Below are positions 1 through 8,781 of a stretch of DNA of 64,000 nucleotides, one piece after another. Each line of letters opens with the position of its first letter. Within the stretch, counting starts at the first letter, position 1. The position numbers and the translations under genes are program-made. Origin of the DNA: Cereibacter sphaeroides. GTDB lineage: Bacteria > Pseudomonadota > Alphaproteobacteria > Rhodobacterales > Rhodobacteraceae. The stretch covers positions 620,001-684,000 of the forward strand of contig QFQS01000003.1 in the NCBI GenBank assembly GCA_003243455.1, in the 5' to 3' direction. Below the pieces are notes generated by a model. That model did not search any database. It saw only the letters and a list, made by a program, of their open reading frames with translations, and was not told where the DNA came from.

Positions 1-959
1 AGCAGGTGCGGCTGTTTCAGGCCTTTGTTCAGGCTGACAGTTCCACGACGCGGAACTATGGGGGAACCGGGCTGGGGTTGGCTATCGTCCGGCAGTTCAC
101 GGAAATGCTTGGGGGGAGTATCGCCGTCACCTCTTCTCCGGGCAAGGGGTCGACATTCACGATGGCCTTGCCCGTCACCTTCCATCATGTACCAGAGGAG
201 ACGGCGGCGCCGCTTCCCGACGCAGCAAACGTTCTGATCGTCGACGACGATCCAGTTGCGCGACGCGGCCTGGCAAAGCTCATTTCTGCGGAAGGCTATG
301 GCGTGCTGACGGCTTCCGACGCCAATTCGGGATTGTCGCTTGCGCGAAAGCATCACCCCGTCGCAATCGTGCTGGATGTGATCATGCCGGAACGCGACGG
401 TTGGTCGATGTTGCGCGAGATCAAGGAGGATGCCGAGCTTTGCGAAATTCCGGTGATCCTTGCCACGATACTTACAGATCGTGAGATGGGCCTCGCGTTT
501 GGGGCGATCGAATTCCTGTCAAAGCCCATTGACGCCAAAATCCTGGTGCAGCGTCTGCGCCAGATATCCGCACAGGGCGAGCGCGAGGTGCTTGTCGTGG
601 ACGACGATCCCGCAAGCAGGACCTTGTTCCGAAGGATACTGGTTCGTGAAGGCTGGTCGGTACGTGAGGCGGCGGATGGCGCACAGGCGCTTGCCCAACT
701 CGCATCCAAACGCCCTTCGCTTGTAGTGCTGGACCTGATGATGCCTAACCTTGACGGGTTCGAGACGCTTCGTGCCCTTCGCGGTATGGAAGACCTCTCG
801 GACCTTGCCGTAATTGTCGTAACTTCCAAAGACCTGAACCGCGAGGAGATCGACTGGCTTCGTGCCCATGCGAAGGAGGTGGTAAGCAAGGGCAAGGATG
901 GGCGGTCGGAGCTAATCGCGGCGATCCGGCGTCATGCGGTGCCTGTGGCGACCGGATAG
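1..959 (+). CDS. Hybrid sensor histidine kinase, C-terminal part with two receiver domains (5' end outside window)
   Basis: The frame is already open at the first base, so the gene is truncated by the window. The visible 318 or so residues begin inside the HATPase_c domain: the G2 box GGTGLGLAIV is near the start, preceded by FVQADSSTTR, which is typical of hybrid kinases. Two receiver domains follow, at about residues 75-190 (acidic pair VDDD, phosphoacceptor in VLDVIMP, Lys in SKPID) and 195-312 (VVDDD, VLDLMMP). The second receiver lacks a clear KP loop and ends VSKGKDG. It is a signalling kinase that passes phosphate through its own receivers; the input domain is not visible. It is followed closely by a lone receiver and a cyclase, so the three probably form one signalling operon. 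Confidence 0.9.
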   Translation, partial: QVRLFQAFVQADSSTTRNYGGTGLGLAIVRQFTEMLGGSIAVTSSPGKGSTFTMALPVTFHHVPEETAAPLPDAANVLIVDDDPVARRGLAKLISAEGYGVLTASDANSGLSLARKHHPVAIVLDVIMPERDGWSMLREIKEDAELCEIPVILATILTDREMGLAFGAIEFLSKPIDAKILVQRLRQISAQGEREVLVVDDDPASRTLFRRILVREGWSVREAADGAQALAQLASKRPSLVVLDLMMPNLDGFETLRALRGMEDLSDLAVIVVTSKDLNREEIDWLRAHAKEVVSKGKDGRSELIAAIRRHAVPVATG

Positions 960-976
960 GACAGGATGATGATGCC

Positions 977-1345
977 ATGCCGAAAATTCTGATTGTCGAG
1001 GACAACGATTTGAACCTGGACATGCTGTCGCGGCGGTTGGAGCGAAAAGGCTATGCAATTGTTGCTGCGCGGGATGGCCAGGCGGGGGTCGAGGCTGCGG
1101 GCCGCGAGCTTCCCGATCTTGTGCTGATGGACATGAGCCTGCCCATCATGGATGGTTGGCATGCCACGCGTGCCCTGAAAGCCGAAGCTGCGACGCGCGA
1201 CATTCCCGTCATCGCGCTGACCGCGCACGCTATGGAGAGCGACCGAGCCGAAGCGATGGCGGCAGGCTGTGATGACTTCCAGACCAAGCCGATAGATTTG
1301 CCTGCACTGCTGGAAAAGATAGAACGGCTCTTGTCTGTGTCATGA
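977..1345 (+). CDS. Single-domain response regulator (CheY/DivK-like receiver)
   Basis: This 122-aa protein is a complete receiver domain and nothing else. The acidic pocket is IVEDND, the phosphoacceptor Asp sits in LVLMDMSLP, the Thr in ALTAHA and the conserved Lys in TKPID. The DivK-like LVLMDMSLPIMDG pattern is typical of alphaproteobacterial phosphorelay shuttles. The start lies 17 bp after the kinase stop with AGGA upstream. Its stop overlaps the next start as ATGA, so it should be translationally coupled to the cyclase. It probably relays phosphate between the upstream hybrid kinase and a downstream partner; which partner is inference. Confidence 0.92.
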   Translation: MPKILIVEDNDLNLDMLSRRLERKGYAIVAARDGQAGVEAAGRELPDLVLMDMSLPIMDGWHATRALKAEAATRDIPVIALTAHAMESDRAEAMAAGCDDFQTKPIDLPALLEKIERLLSVS

Positions 1346-2868
1346 AGAATTCAGCGCGGATCAGGGCGCAGGCAATAGCCACGCAAGCGGCGCAACGCCT
1401 TTCCGAACCCGCGCAGACAATACTGGGATATCAGGAGCTAATCGTCGAAGAACTTCGCCGCGAGGGTCAGGAAGGCGCGCGGCAGGACGCGAAGGCCGTG
1501 CTCAAGGCGGCGCGATCGCTGGATGTGCTTGTCGCGCATCTGGTCAATTCCGGCGGGGCAGGGGCGGACGAGGCCAAACTGCGCCACGATCTTCGCACCC
1601 CCGTAAACGCCATCCTGGGTTATTCCGAGTTGCTGCTGGAGGAATTCACGCCGGTCCTGGCAGAGACAACCAAGGCGGACATCGCAAAAGTGATAGCTGA
1701 ATGCGGGCGCTTCCTTCTGCAGGTCGACGGTCTTTTGGATTTGTCACGCGGGGCTGCCGAGATGCAAGGCACTGAAAGCGACGCGGATATTGCTGTTTCG
1801 CTGGAGCGCACGCTTGAATCAGTCGCAACAGTGCAGGTCCAGGGGGGCCGCATCCTGGTGATCGACGACGCTGAGGCCAACCGCGACCTGATGCGCCGTC
1901 AACTCGTGCAGCGTGGCCATGTTGTGGAGGTGGAAGCCTCCGCGGCGGCGGCACTGGCGCGGATGGCAACAGCCGACTTCGATGTGCTGCTGGTGGATAT
2001 CCTCATGCCGGACATGAACGGGATCGAACTGCTGGCCAAGCTGAAGAACGATACCCGGTTGCGTGAGATTCCGGTCATCATGGTATCGGGCTTGAAGGAA
2101 ACATCCGCTGTGGTCCGCTGTATTGCGGCCGGGGCAGAGGATTATCTTCAAAAGCCTATCGACCCGATCCTGCTGCACAGCCGCGTGGGAGCAAGCCTTG
2201 ATCGCGTGCGCTGGACACGGCGCGAGAAAGAATTCCAGGTCCGCATAAAATTCGAACGTGATCGCGCCGATGCCTTACTGCACACCATACTGCCAGCGCC
2301 CATTATCCGGCGCCTGAATGATGGTGCTACGACCATTGCCGATAGGTTCGACGCCGCCTCGATCATCTTTGCCGATTTTGTTGATTTCACAGCCTTGGTG
2401 ACGCGCACCGAACCGCATGTCCTGGTTCGACACCTGTCCGAGATCTTTTCCGCCTTCGACGATCTTGCCGACAGGCATGGCATTGAGAAGATCAAAACGA
2501 TTGGGGATGCCTATATGGCCGCAGCCGGAATTCCAGAAGCCTCTCCCGATCATGCGCGCCGCGCTCTGGACTTCGGTCGCGACATGATCCGCACCGCCAA
2601 TGAACAAAATAGTCTCGGCCTTGCCGTTCGGGTGGGGATCAATTGCGGCCCGGTCATTGCCGGCCTGATCGGGCGGAAGCGTTTCGTATACGATGTATGG
2701 GGAGATACCGTAAATCTTGCCAGCCGCCTCGAATCTTCAGGCTCGCCAGGACGCATACACATCTCGGAAAGCGCCCATGCCGCCTTGGCGGGATTCATCA
2801 CGGGCGCGGAGACACAGGTGCAAACGCTGAAGGGCCTGGGCAGGGTGCGATCTTATCTGGTCGACTGA
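1342..2868 (+). CDS. DHp-receiver-class III adenylate cyclase
   Basis: This 508-aa three-part protein starts with an H-box-like DHp segment (RHDLRTPVNA, His about residue 82) that has no ATPase domain after it. A receiver domain follows at about 170-285 (VIDDAEAN, LLVDILMP, QKPID), then a linker helix and a class III nucleotide cyclase domain from about 335. Cyclase metal and substrate residues are visible in FADFVDFT, KIKTIGDAYM and YDVWGDTVNLASR. The Lys in KIKTIGD and the Asp in YDVWG are the residues that favour ATP over GTP, so adenylate cyclase is the better call. It probably makes cAMP under control of the phosphorelay encoded just upstream, with which it overlaps by 4 bp. Confidence 0.9.
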   Translation: MKNSARIRAQAIATQAAQRLSEPAQTILGYQELIVEELRREGQEGARQDAKAVLKAARSLDVLVAHLVNSGGAGADEAKLRHDLRTPVNAILGYSELLLEEFTPVLAETTKADIAKVIAECGRFLLQVDGLLDLSRGAAEMQGTESDADIAVSLERTLESVATVQVQGGRILVIDDAEANRDLMRRQLVQRGHVVEVEASAAAALARMATADFDVLLVDILMPDMNGIELLAKLKNDTRLREIPVIMVSGLKETSAVVRCIAAGAEDYLQKPIDPILLHSRVGASLDRVRWTRREKEFQVRIKFERDRADALLHTILPAPIIRRLNDGATTIADRFDAASIIFADFVDFTALVTRTEPHVLVRHLSEIFSAFDDLADRHGIEKIKTIGDAYMAAAGIPEASPDHARRALDFGRDMIRTANEQNSLGLAVRVGINCGPVIAGLIGRKRFVYDVWGDTVNLASRLESSGSPGRIHISESAHAALAGFITGAETQVQTLKGLGRVRSYLVD

Positions 2869-2869
2869 T

Positions 2870-3300
2870 TGTTTATTCGCAGCATCTGGTGGATCTGGCC
2901 GAGGATGAATCGATCCGGCCCTGAGGCCATACCTTGCAGATGTATTCGCTGGGGGTAATCCCGCTGAGTGTATTAGTCGGCGTGCGAAGTTGCAGGCTGC
3001 CATGAAGTCGGCGAGGTGCGCGCGCAACTGGTCGTGGTTGTCTTGATGGAAGCGTTTGACGGTCGCGTTTTTGATGGTCCGCTTCATCCACTCGACATGG
3101 CCATTGGTCCACGGGTGGTTGGGCTTTGTCAGGCGGCACTCTATCCCATTGGCTTCGTAAATCACGTCGAAGCGCATCGGTCGAGAGTAGATGGTGTTAC
3201 GGTTCCGGCGCTGCTTTGCGAATTGAATGCCATTATCAGTCAGGTTCGCGTCGCCGTCCTGAACGGCTTCACCGCGCTCGGCACACCCGTCACAGAGGTC
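2870..3300 (-). pseudogene. IS481-type transposase remnant (C-terminal half, frameshifted)
   Basis: Read on the minus strand, one frame gives LTDNGIQFA, then RPMRFDVIYEANGIE and NHPWTNGHVEWM, the DDE integrase core of IS481-family transposases including the catalytic Asp and Glu regions. After NFARR the frame is lost; the family continuation LRTPTNTLSGITPSEYICK is found in a second frame and PDRFILGQIHQM in a third. At least two indels have therefore killed the gene. Only about 140 of the usual 300 or so residues remain and no terminal inverted repeats could be recognised. It lies tail to tail with the cyclase gene, almost touching its stop. It is probably a scar of an insertion at the edge of the accessory region. 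Confidence 0.82.
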
Positions 3301-3628
3301 GCAGGATAGGTCTGTCCGGAAAAAGGGGAATTCCGACCCTCAGCCGATTTGTGGAACAGAGCCTCTTCAAGGAGGAAACACTAAGGGTGGGATATTCGTA
3401 CTCAAGGTGACGGCACACGACACTCAACGCAACCAATTTTGCTCACGAGACCATGGCTGTGTAAGTCGAGGCGGCCACGATTCTGACCTATCATATTGAT
3501 ATTATTAAAATTTATGATGTATTGTGGCGGAGGGAGTGCGGCAGACGCCCAACTCTCTCCCGTGCCAGTGACTTCGGCACGAGATCACCGCGAAATCCTG
3601 CGCATTACAGGCGGACAGTTACTCGGTA
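3301..3628. other. Non-coding stretch between IS remnant and HTH gene
   Basis: No convincing gene is seen here. The bases around 3490-3530 are distinctly AT-rich compared with the surroundings. The stretch marks the change from host-type genes to the recombinase island and is a sensible place to look for an attachment site. I could not find a matching repeat elsewhere in the window by eye. Confidence 0.4.
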
Positions 3629-4027
3629 CTATTCTGACAGGCCGTCCTTACCGCGCGCCCCCAACTGGCGCACAGCCGTCAGAAGGTCCTCAATCGCCTG
3701 CTCCGCGGCGGCGAGCTTCACGGCCACCATCAGGTCCTGCCGTCCCGCCAGCGCGAGGAACGTCCCCAGCGCCTCATCGGAGTGCCTGACCAGCGAGACG
3801 AGGTGTTCGCCGCTGGGGCCGTACTTGCCAGCGAACCAGTTCTTCACCGTCTTCTCGTTCGCCCCGGTCCAGGATGCGACGACCTTCGCACCCGCGTTGC
3901 TGTCCCCAAGGGATCTGCGAAGCGCTGCCGCGATCTCGACGGCAAACACTTTGTCTGGCTCGTGCTGGTCGTTGCCAACATACCCGTTTGTCTTCGGAAA
4001 GAACTTGCCCTTTTTCGGAAACGACAT
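3629..4027 (-). CDS. Small helix-turn-helix-like DNA-binding protein
   Basis: This 132-aa protein is supported by a strong ribosome site (AGGGAGG about 5 bases before the ATG). Its middle part, ASWTGANEKTVKNWFAGKYG, has the spacing of a helix-turn-helix, and proteins of this pattern occur beside serine recombinases in alphaproteobacterial islands. The C-terminus is a predicted helix rich in Ala and Leu (AVKLAAAEQAIEDLL). It is divergent from the recombinase gene, with about 95 bp between the starts, so it may repress or activate the recombinase operon. The family is not named with certainty. Confidence 0.75.
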   Translation of the reverse strand: MSFPKKGKFFPKTNGYVGNDQHEPDKVFAVEIAAALRRSLGDSNAGAKVVASWTGANEKTVKNWFAGKYGPSGEHLVSLVRHSDEALGTFLALAGRQDLMVAVKLAAAEQAIEDLLTAVRQLGARGKDGLSE

Positions 4028-4121
4028 TCCGACCTCCCTCTATTTTAATGCATGCGAGGGATTCAGCCCTGGATTCAGGCGGTTCGAATGGATTTGCCGG
4101 AGATACCGTGGAGATGGATGT

Positions 4122-5696
4122 GTGAGCGGTCGATTGGTGACCACTTCGGGCAAGAGCGAGAGCGCGCCAGAGATGGATGTGCCAGCGGTCGCCTATGTCC
4201 GGATGTCGACCGATCACCAGAAATACTCCACCGAGAACCAACTCGACGTGATACGAAGCTACGCCACCGAGCGCGGCCTGCAGATCCTACGCGTGTTCGA
4301 GGACTCTGGGCGTTCTGGGTTACGGCTGGACGGACGCGAGGCACTGCAAAACCTGATGGCCGAGGTTCAGTCCGGCCGTGCCGATTTCAAGGCGATCCTT
4401 GTTTATGACGTCAGCCGCTGGGGCCGGTTTCAGGACGCAGACGAGGGCGCATACCACGAACACGTCTGCTCCCGCGCCGGGATCCGGGTCCACTACTGCG
4501 GAGAGCAGTTCGAAAATGACGGCAGCATCGGCTCGAACCTCCTGAAGACCGTCAAGCGGGTTATGGCGGGCGAGTATAGCCGCGAGCTCTCCGTCAAGGT
4601 CTTCGCCGGGCAATGCCGCCTCGTCGAGCTGGGCTATCGCCAGGGCGGCGCGGCCGGATATGGGCTGCGGCGGGTGCTGATCGACGAACAGGGCAATCCG
4701 AAGGGCGAACTGTCGCGCGGCGAGCAGAAGAGCCTGCAGACCGACCGCGTGATATTGGTGCCCGGCCCTGATGAGGAGCAGCGGGTCGTTCAGCGCATGT
4801 ACGAGATGTTCGTCACCGAGGGGCGCCCAGAAAGAGAGATCGCGGAGATCTTGAATGCCGAAGGGCACCGCACCGACCTTGGCCGCCTCTGGACACGGGC
4901 GACCGTGCATCAGGTGCTGACCAATGAAAAATACATCGGGAACAATGTTTTCGCAAAGGTATCGTTCAAGCTGAAGCAGCGTCGGGTCGTGAACCCGCGC
5001 GACATGTGGATCCGCGCGGAAGGTGCATATCCATCTATCGTCGATCGTGCCCTGTTCGTGCGCGCGCGAGAAATCGTTGATACCCGAAGCCGTCATTTCA
5101 CGGACGAGGAATTGCTCGCAGCGCTGCGCTCCATCCTGGAGCGGCAAGGCATGCTTTCCGCACTGATCATCGATGAGCAGGAAGGGCTGCCCTCCTCCAG
5201 CGCATATCGCAGCCGTTTCGGAAGCCTGCTCCGCGCCTATCGGCTAGTCGGTTATCAGCCGGACCGGGACTATCGATACATCGAGATCAACCGCGCACTG
5301 CGGGAAACCTATCCGAAAACGGTCGCCGAGATCATTTCTGGCATTGTCCGGCACGGCGGGACCACCGTCCGGAACAAAGACACCGACTTGGTGCTGGTCA
5401 ACGACGAATTCACGATCTCGATTGTCCTTGCACGATGCCAGATCACGGCGGCAGGGGCTTTGCGCTGGCACATTCGCTTCGATGTTGGGCTGGTTCCAGA
5501 CATCACGATTGCCGTCCGCATGGATGAAGCAAATGGGACGCCGCGCGATTACTACCTTCTGCCCAGCATCGACATGACCGTTGGGCGCCTGAAACTTGCC
5601 GAACAGAACGGCCTTTCACTGGATGCCTACAGGTTTGAAACGCTTGACTTTTTCTACTCGCTCGCATCGCGGGCGCGGATCTCGGAGGTAGCGTGA
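4122..5696 (+). CDS. Large serine recombinase (resolvase/invertase N-terminus plus recombinase domain)
   Basis: The protein is about 524 aa. The N-terminal resolvase domain holds the catalytic Ser in VAYVRMSTDHQ and the Arg-rich VYDVSRWGRFQD active-site strand. A recombinase (PF07508-type) domain follows, with GYGLRR, RVVQRMYEMF and TNEKYIGN. The C-terminal 200 residues are less conserved and lack an obvious zinc-ribbon. The start is chosen at GTG 4122 because GGAG sits 8 bases upstream; ATG 4173 (MDVPAVAYVRMS) is an alternative. The open frame extends far upstream, but that part runs antisense to the HTH gene and is not protein-like. The stop overlaps the next start (4 bp). It should catalyse integration or excision of the island. 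Confidence 0.9.
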   Translation: MSGRLVTTSGKSESAPEMDVPAVAYVRMSTDHQKYSTENQLDVIRSYATERGLQILRVFEDSGRSGLRLDGREALQNLMAEVQSGRADFKAILVYDVSRWGRFQDADEGAYHEHVCSRAGIRVHYCGEQFENDGSIGSNLLKTVKRVMAGEYSRELSVKVFAGQCRLVELGYRQGGAAGYGLRRVLIDEQGNPKGELSRGEQKSLQTDRVILVPGPDEEQRVVQRMYEMFVTEGRPEREIAEILNAEGHRTDLGRLWTRATVHQVLTNEKYIGNNVFAKVSFKLKQRRVVNPRDMWIRAEGAYPSIVDRALFVRAREIVDTRSRHFTDEELLAALRSILERQGMLSALIIDEQEGLPSSSAYRSRFGSLLRAYRLVGYQPDRDYRYIEINRALRETYPKTVAEIISGIVRHGGTTVRNKDTDLVLVNDEFTISIVLARCQITAAGALRWHIRFDVGLVPDITIAVRMDEANGTPRDYYLLPSIDMTVGRLKLAEQNGLSLDAYRFETLDFFYSLASRARISEVA

Positions 5697-6604
5697 TGGA
5701 TGACGACCAGGAGCATGGCGGCCACAAGCAGGTAACGATGATCCCGACGGATCGGATCAGGATCCTGAACCCCCGTGTGAGAAATCGAAGGGCATTTGAA
5801 GAGATGGTCGCCAACATCGCCAGCATTGGCCTGAAGCGGCCCATCACCGTCGCGCCGCGCCCGGGGACCGACCCGACAGAATATGATCTAGTGTGCGGTC
5901 AGGGGCGGCTCGAAGCCTTCATAGAGTTAAAGCAGACGCAAATCCCTGCGATCGTGATCGACGCCGATGAGAGTCAGTGCCTTGTCATGAGCTTGGTGGA
6001 AAATTGCGCACGTCGACAGCACAACCCGATCGACCTGATGCGGGAGATTGGCACCCTGCGGCAGCGCGGCTACAGCGACCGCCAGATTGGGGCCAAGATC
6101 GGCGTGACGGGTGACTATGTCGGCATGATCGCTGGCCTGCTGGAAAAAGGTGAAGAACGCCTCGTCTCGGCTGTGGAAACGGGGATGTTGCCACTTAACT
6201 TGGCCATCGAGATATCGAAGACGGATGCCAAGGGCGCTCAAGACGCCCTGATGGATGCCTACACCCAAAATAAACTCCGCGGCCGAAAGTTGACCCTCGT
6301 GCGCCGTCTGATCCAGCAACGGGAAGCCCGTGGACCTCAGCTTCGCAGCAACCCGCTTGGCCGGAAGGGCCCCAAGCGAGCGCTGACGAGCGAAGGGCTC
6401 GTCCGGGCGTATCAGCAAGAGGCGGCCCGCCAGAAGCTACTGATCAAGAAGGCCGAGCTGACCCAGAGTCGGCTCATGTTCGTCCGTGAGGCCTTTCGCA
6501 AGCTATGCACCGACGACCACTTCCTGACATTGCTCCGCGCCGAGGGGCTGCAGACGATGCCAGGCTACCTGGCGCAGGCCGTTATCGACGGGGCACAGCC
6601 GTGA
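5693..6604 (+). CDS. ParB/RepB-like partition protein 1
   Basis: This 303-aa ParB/Spo0J-fold protein has an N-terminal ParB nuclease-like domain (NPRVRNRRAFEEMV, GLKRPITV and the C-GQGR box in VCGQGRLEAF). A central helix-turn-helix follows (GYSDRQIGAKIGVTGDYV). The C-terminal half resembles the RepB family tail rather than chromosomal ParB. It overlaps the recombinase stop and its own stop overlaps the next start as GTGA, so all three are coupled. No ParA gene is present in the neighbourhood, which argues against a classic partition system and for a regulatory or recombination-helper role. That role is inference. Confidence 0.85.
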   Translation: MMDDDQEHGGHKQVTMIPTDRIRILNPRVRNRRAFEEMVANIASIGLKRPITVAPRPGTDPTEYDLVCGQGRLEAFIELKQTQIPAIVIDADESQCLVMSLVENCARRQHNPIDLMREIGTLRQRGYSDRQIGAKIGVTGDYVGMIAGLLEKGEERLVSAVETGMLPLNLAIEISKTDAKGAQDALMDAYTQNKLRGRKLTLVRRLIQQREARGPQLRSNPLGRKGPKRALTSEGLVRAYQQEAARQKLLIKKAELTQSRLMFVREAFRKLCTDDHFLTLLRAEGLQTMPGYLAQAVIDGAQP

Positions 6605-7515
6605 GGCGGGAGCCCAGCTCTTCCCGTGGGGTAACGCGAGGGTTCGAGGACCAGTGTATCACCCTGCGCGTTGAAGCGATCCTGCCCCTCCGGACAATGA
6701 GCAAGACTGCAAAATCCAGCAGGAAGTACCGGCAGATCGCCGCATCCATCACCGAAATCGGCCTTGTCGAGCCGCCGGTCGTTGCGCGACACCCCGAGGT
6801 CGCGGACACTTGGCTGCTTTTGGACGGCCACATGCGTATCGAAGTGCTGAAGGACTCGGGCGCACACGAGGTTGAATGCCTGATTTCAACCGATGACGAA
6901 GCCTTCACCTACAATCGCCAGATCAGCCGCCTTGCGCCGATTCAGGAACATAAGATGATCCTCAAGGCGATCGAGCGAGGCGTGCCCGATGAAAAAATTG
7001 CGGCCGCGCTCGACCTAAGCCCGCGTAGCATCATGCGAAAGGCAAAGCTGCTGGACGGGATCTGTGAAGAAGCTGTCGCAATCCTCAAGGACAAACCCTG
7101 CACTGCTGCCGTTTTCGACGCTCTGCGCAAAATGAAGACCTTGCGCCAAATCGAGTCGGCAGAGCTCCTTGTGAACGCGAACAACTTTTCGGTCGCTTAT
7201 GCCAATGCCATCTTGGCCGGCACGCCTCAGGCGCAGTTGGTCGAGGCGTCGAAGCCAAAGAAGGTCAAAGGGATCACGCCTGAGGCGATGGCGCGCATGG
7301 AGCGCGAACTGGCCCGCTTGCAGGAAGGGATTGCCTCGATCCAGGACACCTACGGCCAAGATCATCTGCAGCTGACAGTGATCAAGGGATACGTCTGCAA
7401 ACTGCTCGGAAATACACGGGTCGTGCGGTACCTGGCGCAGAGCCACGCCGACTTCTTAAGCGAGTTTCAGACGATCACCGAAGTCACAGCGGGCGAGACC
7501 GGCCCCACCGACTGA
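6601..7515 (+). CDS. ParB/RepB-like partition protein 2 (RepB C-terminal domain)
   Basis: The protein is about 304 aa if started at GTG 6601, which overlaps the previous stop (GTGA). It has a second ParB-type domain: SSRKYRQIAASITEIGLVEPPVV and the LLDGHMRIEVL box, where DGH replaces the usual GER/GQG. A helix-turn-helix follows (DEKIAAALDLSPRSIMRK), then a long helical C-terminus of the plasmid RepB type. Two different ParB-like proteins in tandem behind a serine recombinase is a recurrent island arrangement as far as I recall, but its function is not established. The last residues end at 7515 and a non-coding region follows. Confidence 0.83.
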   Translation: MRREPSSSRGVTRGFEDQCITLRVEAILPLRTMSKTAKSSRKYRQIAASITEIGLVEPPVVARHPEVADTWLLLDGHMRIEVLKDSGAHEVECLISTDDEAFTYNRQISRLAPIQEHKMILKAIERGVPDEKIAAALDLSPRSIMRKAKLLDGICEEAVAILKDKPCTAAVFDALRKMKTLRQIESAELLVNANNFSVAYANAILAGTPQAQLVEASKPKKVKGITPEAMARMERELARLQEGIASIQDTYGQDHLQLTVIKGYVCKLLGNTRVVRYLAQSHADFLSEFQTITEVTAGETGPTD

Positions 7516-7899
7516 GGTCCAGAATTGACGATCACGAGACGGGGACCCGGACCCGATAAGCGCGGGGACCGCAGGAGACGCCGGACTATGGGCCGGATCA
7601 AGCGCGGCGGTGGGGATGGTGGCGAACCCGCTCGGAGCCCACCAGGTCGGCTCGAGGTTTCGCCGACCGCATGGCGAGGATTCAACCTGCCATGTTTAGC
7701 GTCGGGCGTGCCGGTTGAGCCCGCGTTTGCTCCTGGCACGCCCTATCCTATTGCAAAAACACGTATTTTACTCGCATCGGTGTCAGCCTTTGCGCGAGTT
7801 TTCGATTGATTGCGCCGCTTTGCTCAAGTAGCCTCCAAACAGGTCCAAAAAATGGGCGCGCATATTTTTCGTACGTATCCAGCCGGGTAAGGGGACGCA
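7516..7899 (+). promoter_or_regulatory. Intergenic control region before the WYL/defence operon
   Basis: This 384-bp gap separates the RepB-like gene from the WYL regulator. The first 200 bases are GC-rich and carry no credible gene. The last 160 are AT-richer and hold two near-palindromes: AAAACACGTATTTT (7756-7769, one mismatch) and AAAAAT/ATTTTT arms around GGGCGCGCAT (7848-7869). WYL regulators of BREX-type loci bind inverted repeats ahead of their own gene, so these are candidate operators. I could not fix -35 and -10 boxes with confidence. Confidence 0.45.
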
Positions 7900-8769
7900 T
7901 TGGAAAACGGCGGCGTGGAACTTCGTTGGGGTGTCGAGCAGCGGCTCGAGTTCATCGAGTTCCGCCTGTTCTGGGAGGGGCATGTGAACCGCAGCGACGT
8001 AATGGAGCAGTTTGGGCTGTCGGTGAACCAGGCGTCATCTGACCTGAATCGCTACATCGGCTTTGCCCCGGAGAACATGGTCTACGACAAAAGTGCGCGG
8101 ACCTATGTCCGCGGGCCCGGGTTCAAGGCACAGTTTCTGCAACCCGATGCGGGCCGATATCTTGCGCAGCTTCGGTCCTTGGCCGACGGACTGCTTGATC
8201 CAGAGGATTCATGGATCGCTGTCCATCCCACTTTCGATGCGGCACCAACACCAGTTCGGGGGGTGCACCCCACGACACTTCGCTCGATCGTCGGCGCCAT
8301 TCATCGGACCGAAGCAATCGAGGTGCAGTACCAGTCGTTGTCTCGTCCGGAACCGATTTGGCGCTGGATTGCTCCACATGCCATCGCGTTCGATGGCTTC
8401 CGCTGGCACACTCGTGCTTTCTGCCTGTTGGACAACTGTTTCAAGGATTTCCTTCTCTCGAGAATCCTCGACACTCGCGGCATTCAGCCATCCCCAAGCG
8501 GCAGCGCTGCGGACATGGATTGGGCGGAGCAGGTCGATCTGGTGATCGGTCCGCATCCGGATCTATCGGATACGCAACGCCGGGTCGTTGAACTGGATTA
8601 CGGGATGAAAGACGGCAGTGCCAGAATAACCGTACGGCGGGCACTCCTGCATTATGCCTTGCGACGATTGGGCCTGGATTCACCACCGGGTTCGCGAAAA
8701 CCGGAAGAACAACAGATTGTATTGCTGACATCCAGCGCGGAAGTGCGTGGCGCTGAAACTGAAATGTGA
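7900..8769 (+). CDS. WYL-domain transcriptional regulator, BrxR/CapW-like
   Basis: This 289-aa protein opens with LRWGVEQRLEFIEFRLFWEG and VNRSDVMEQFGLSVNQASSDL, a winged HTH typical of the BrxR/CapW regulators that control BREX, CBASS and similar defence loci. A WYL domain follows at about 125-200 (IEVQYQSLSRPEP, WIAPHAIAFDGFRWHTRAF), then a C-terminal extension domain. The start used is TTG 7900 with AAGGGGA about 5 bases upstream; GTG 7915 is the next choice but lacks a ribosome site. It is the first gene of the defence operon, 12 bp before the ATPase gene, and is expected to repress the operon until infection or damage. That role is inferred from the family. Confidence 0.88.
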   Translation: MENGGVELRWGVEQRLEFIEFRLFWEGHVNRSDVMEQFGLSVNQASSDLNRYIGFAPENMVYDKSARTYVRGPGFKAQFLQPDAGRYLAQLRSLADGLLDPEDSWIAVHPTFDAAPTPVRGVHPTTLRSIVGAIHRTEAIEVQYQSLSRPEPIWRWIAPHAIAFDGFRWHTRAFCLLDNCFKDFLLSRILDTRGIQPSPSGSAADMDWAEQVDLVIGPHPDLSDTQRRVVELDYGMKDGSARITVRRALLHYALRRLGLDSPPGSRKPEEQQIVLLTSSAEVRGAETEM

Positions 8770-8781
8770 AGGGGTTGCTCT

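Noticed and set aside
3522..4121. Open frame extending the recombinase 200 codons upstream
   Set aside because: It runs antisense to the HTH gene, is Arg/Ser/Pro-rich and lacks a ribosome site; the resolvase domain begins only after 4122.
7525..7809. 94-aa plus-strand frame before the WYL gene
   Set aside because: Composition is Arg/Gly/Pro-rich as expected of random GC-rich DNA, there is no ribosome site and no family pattern.
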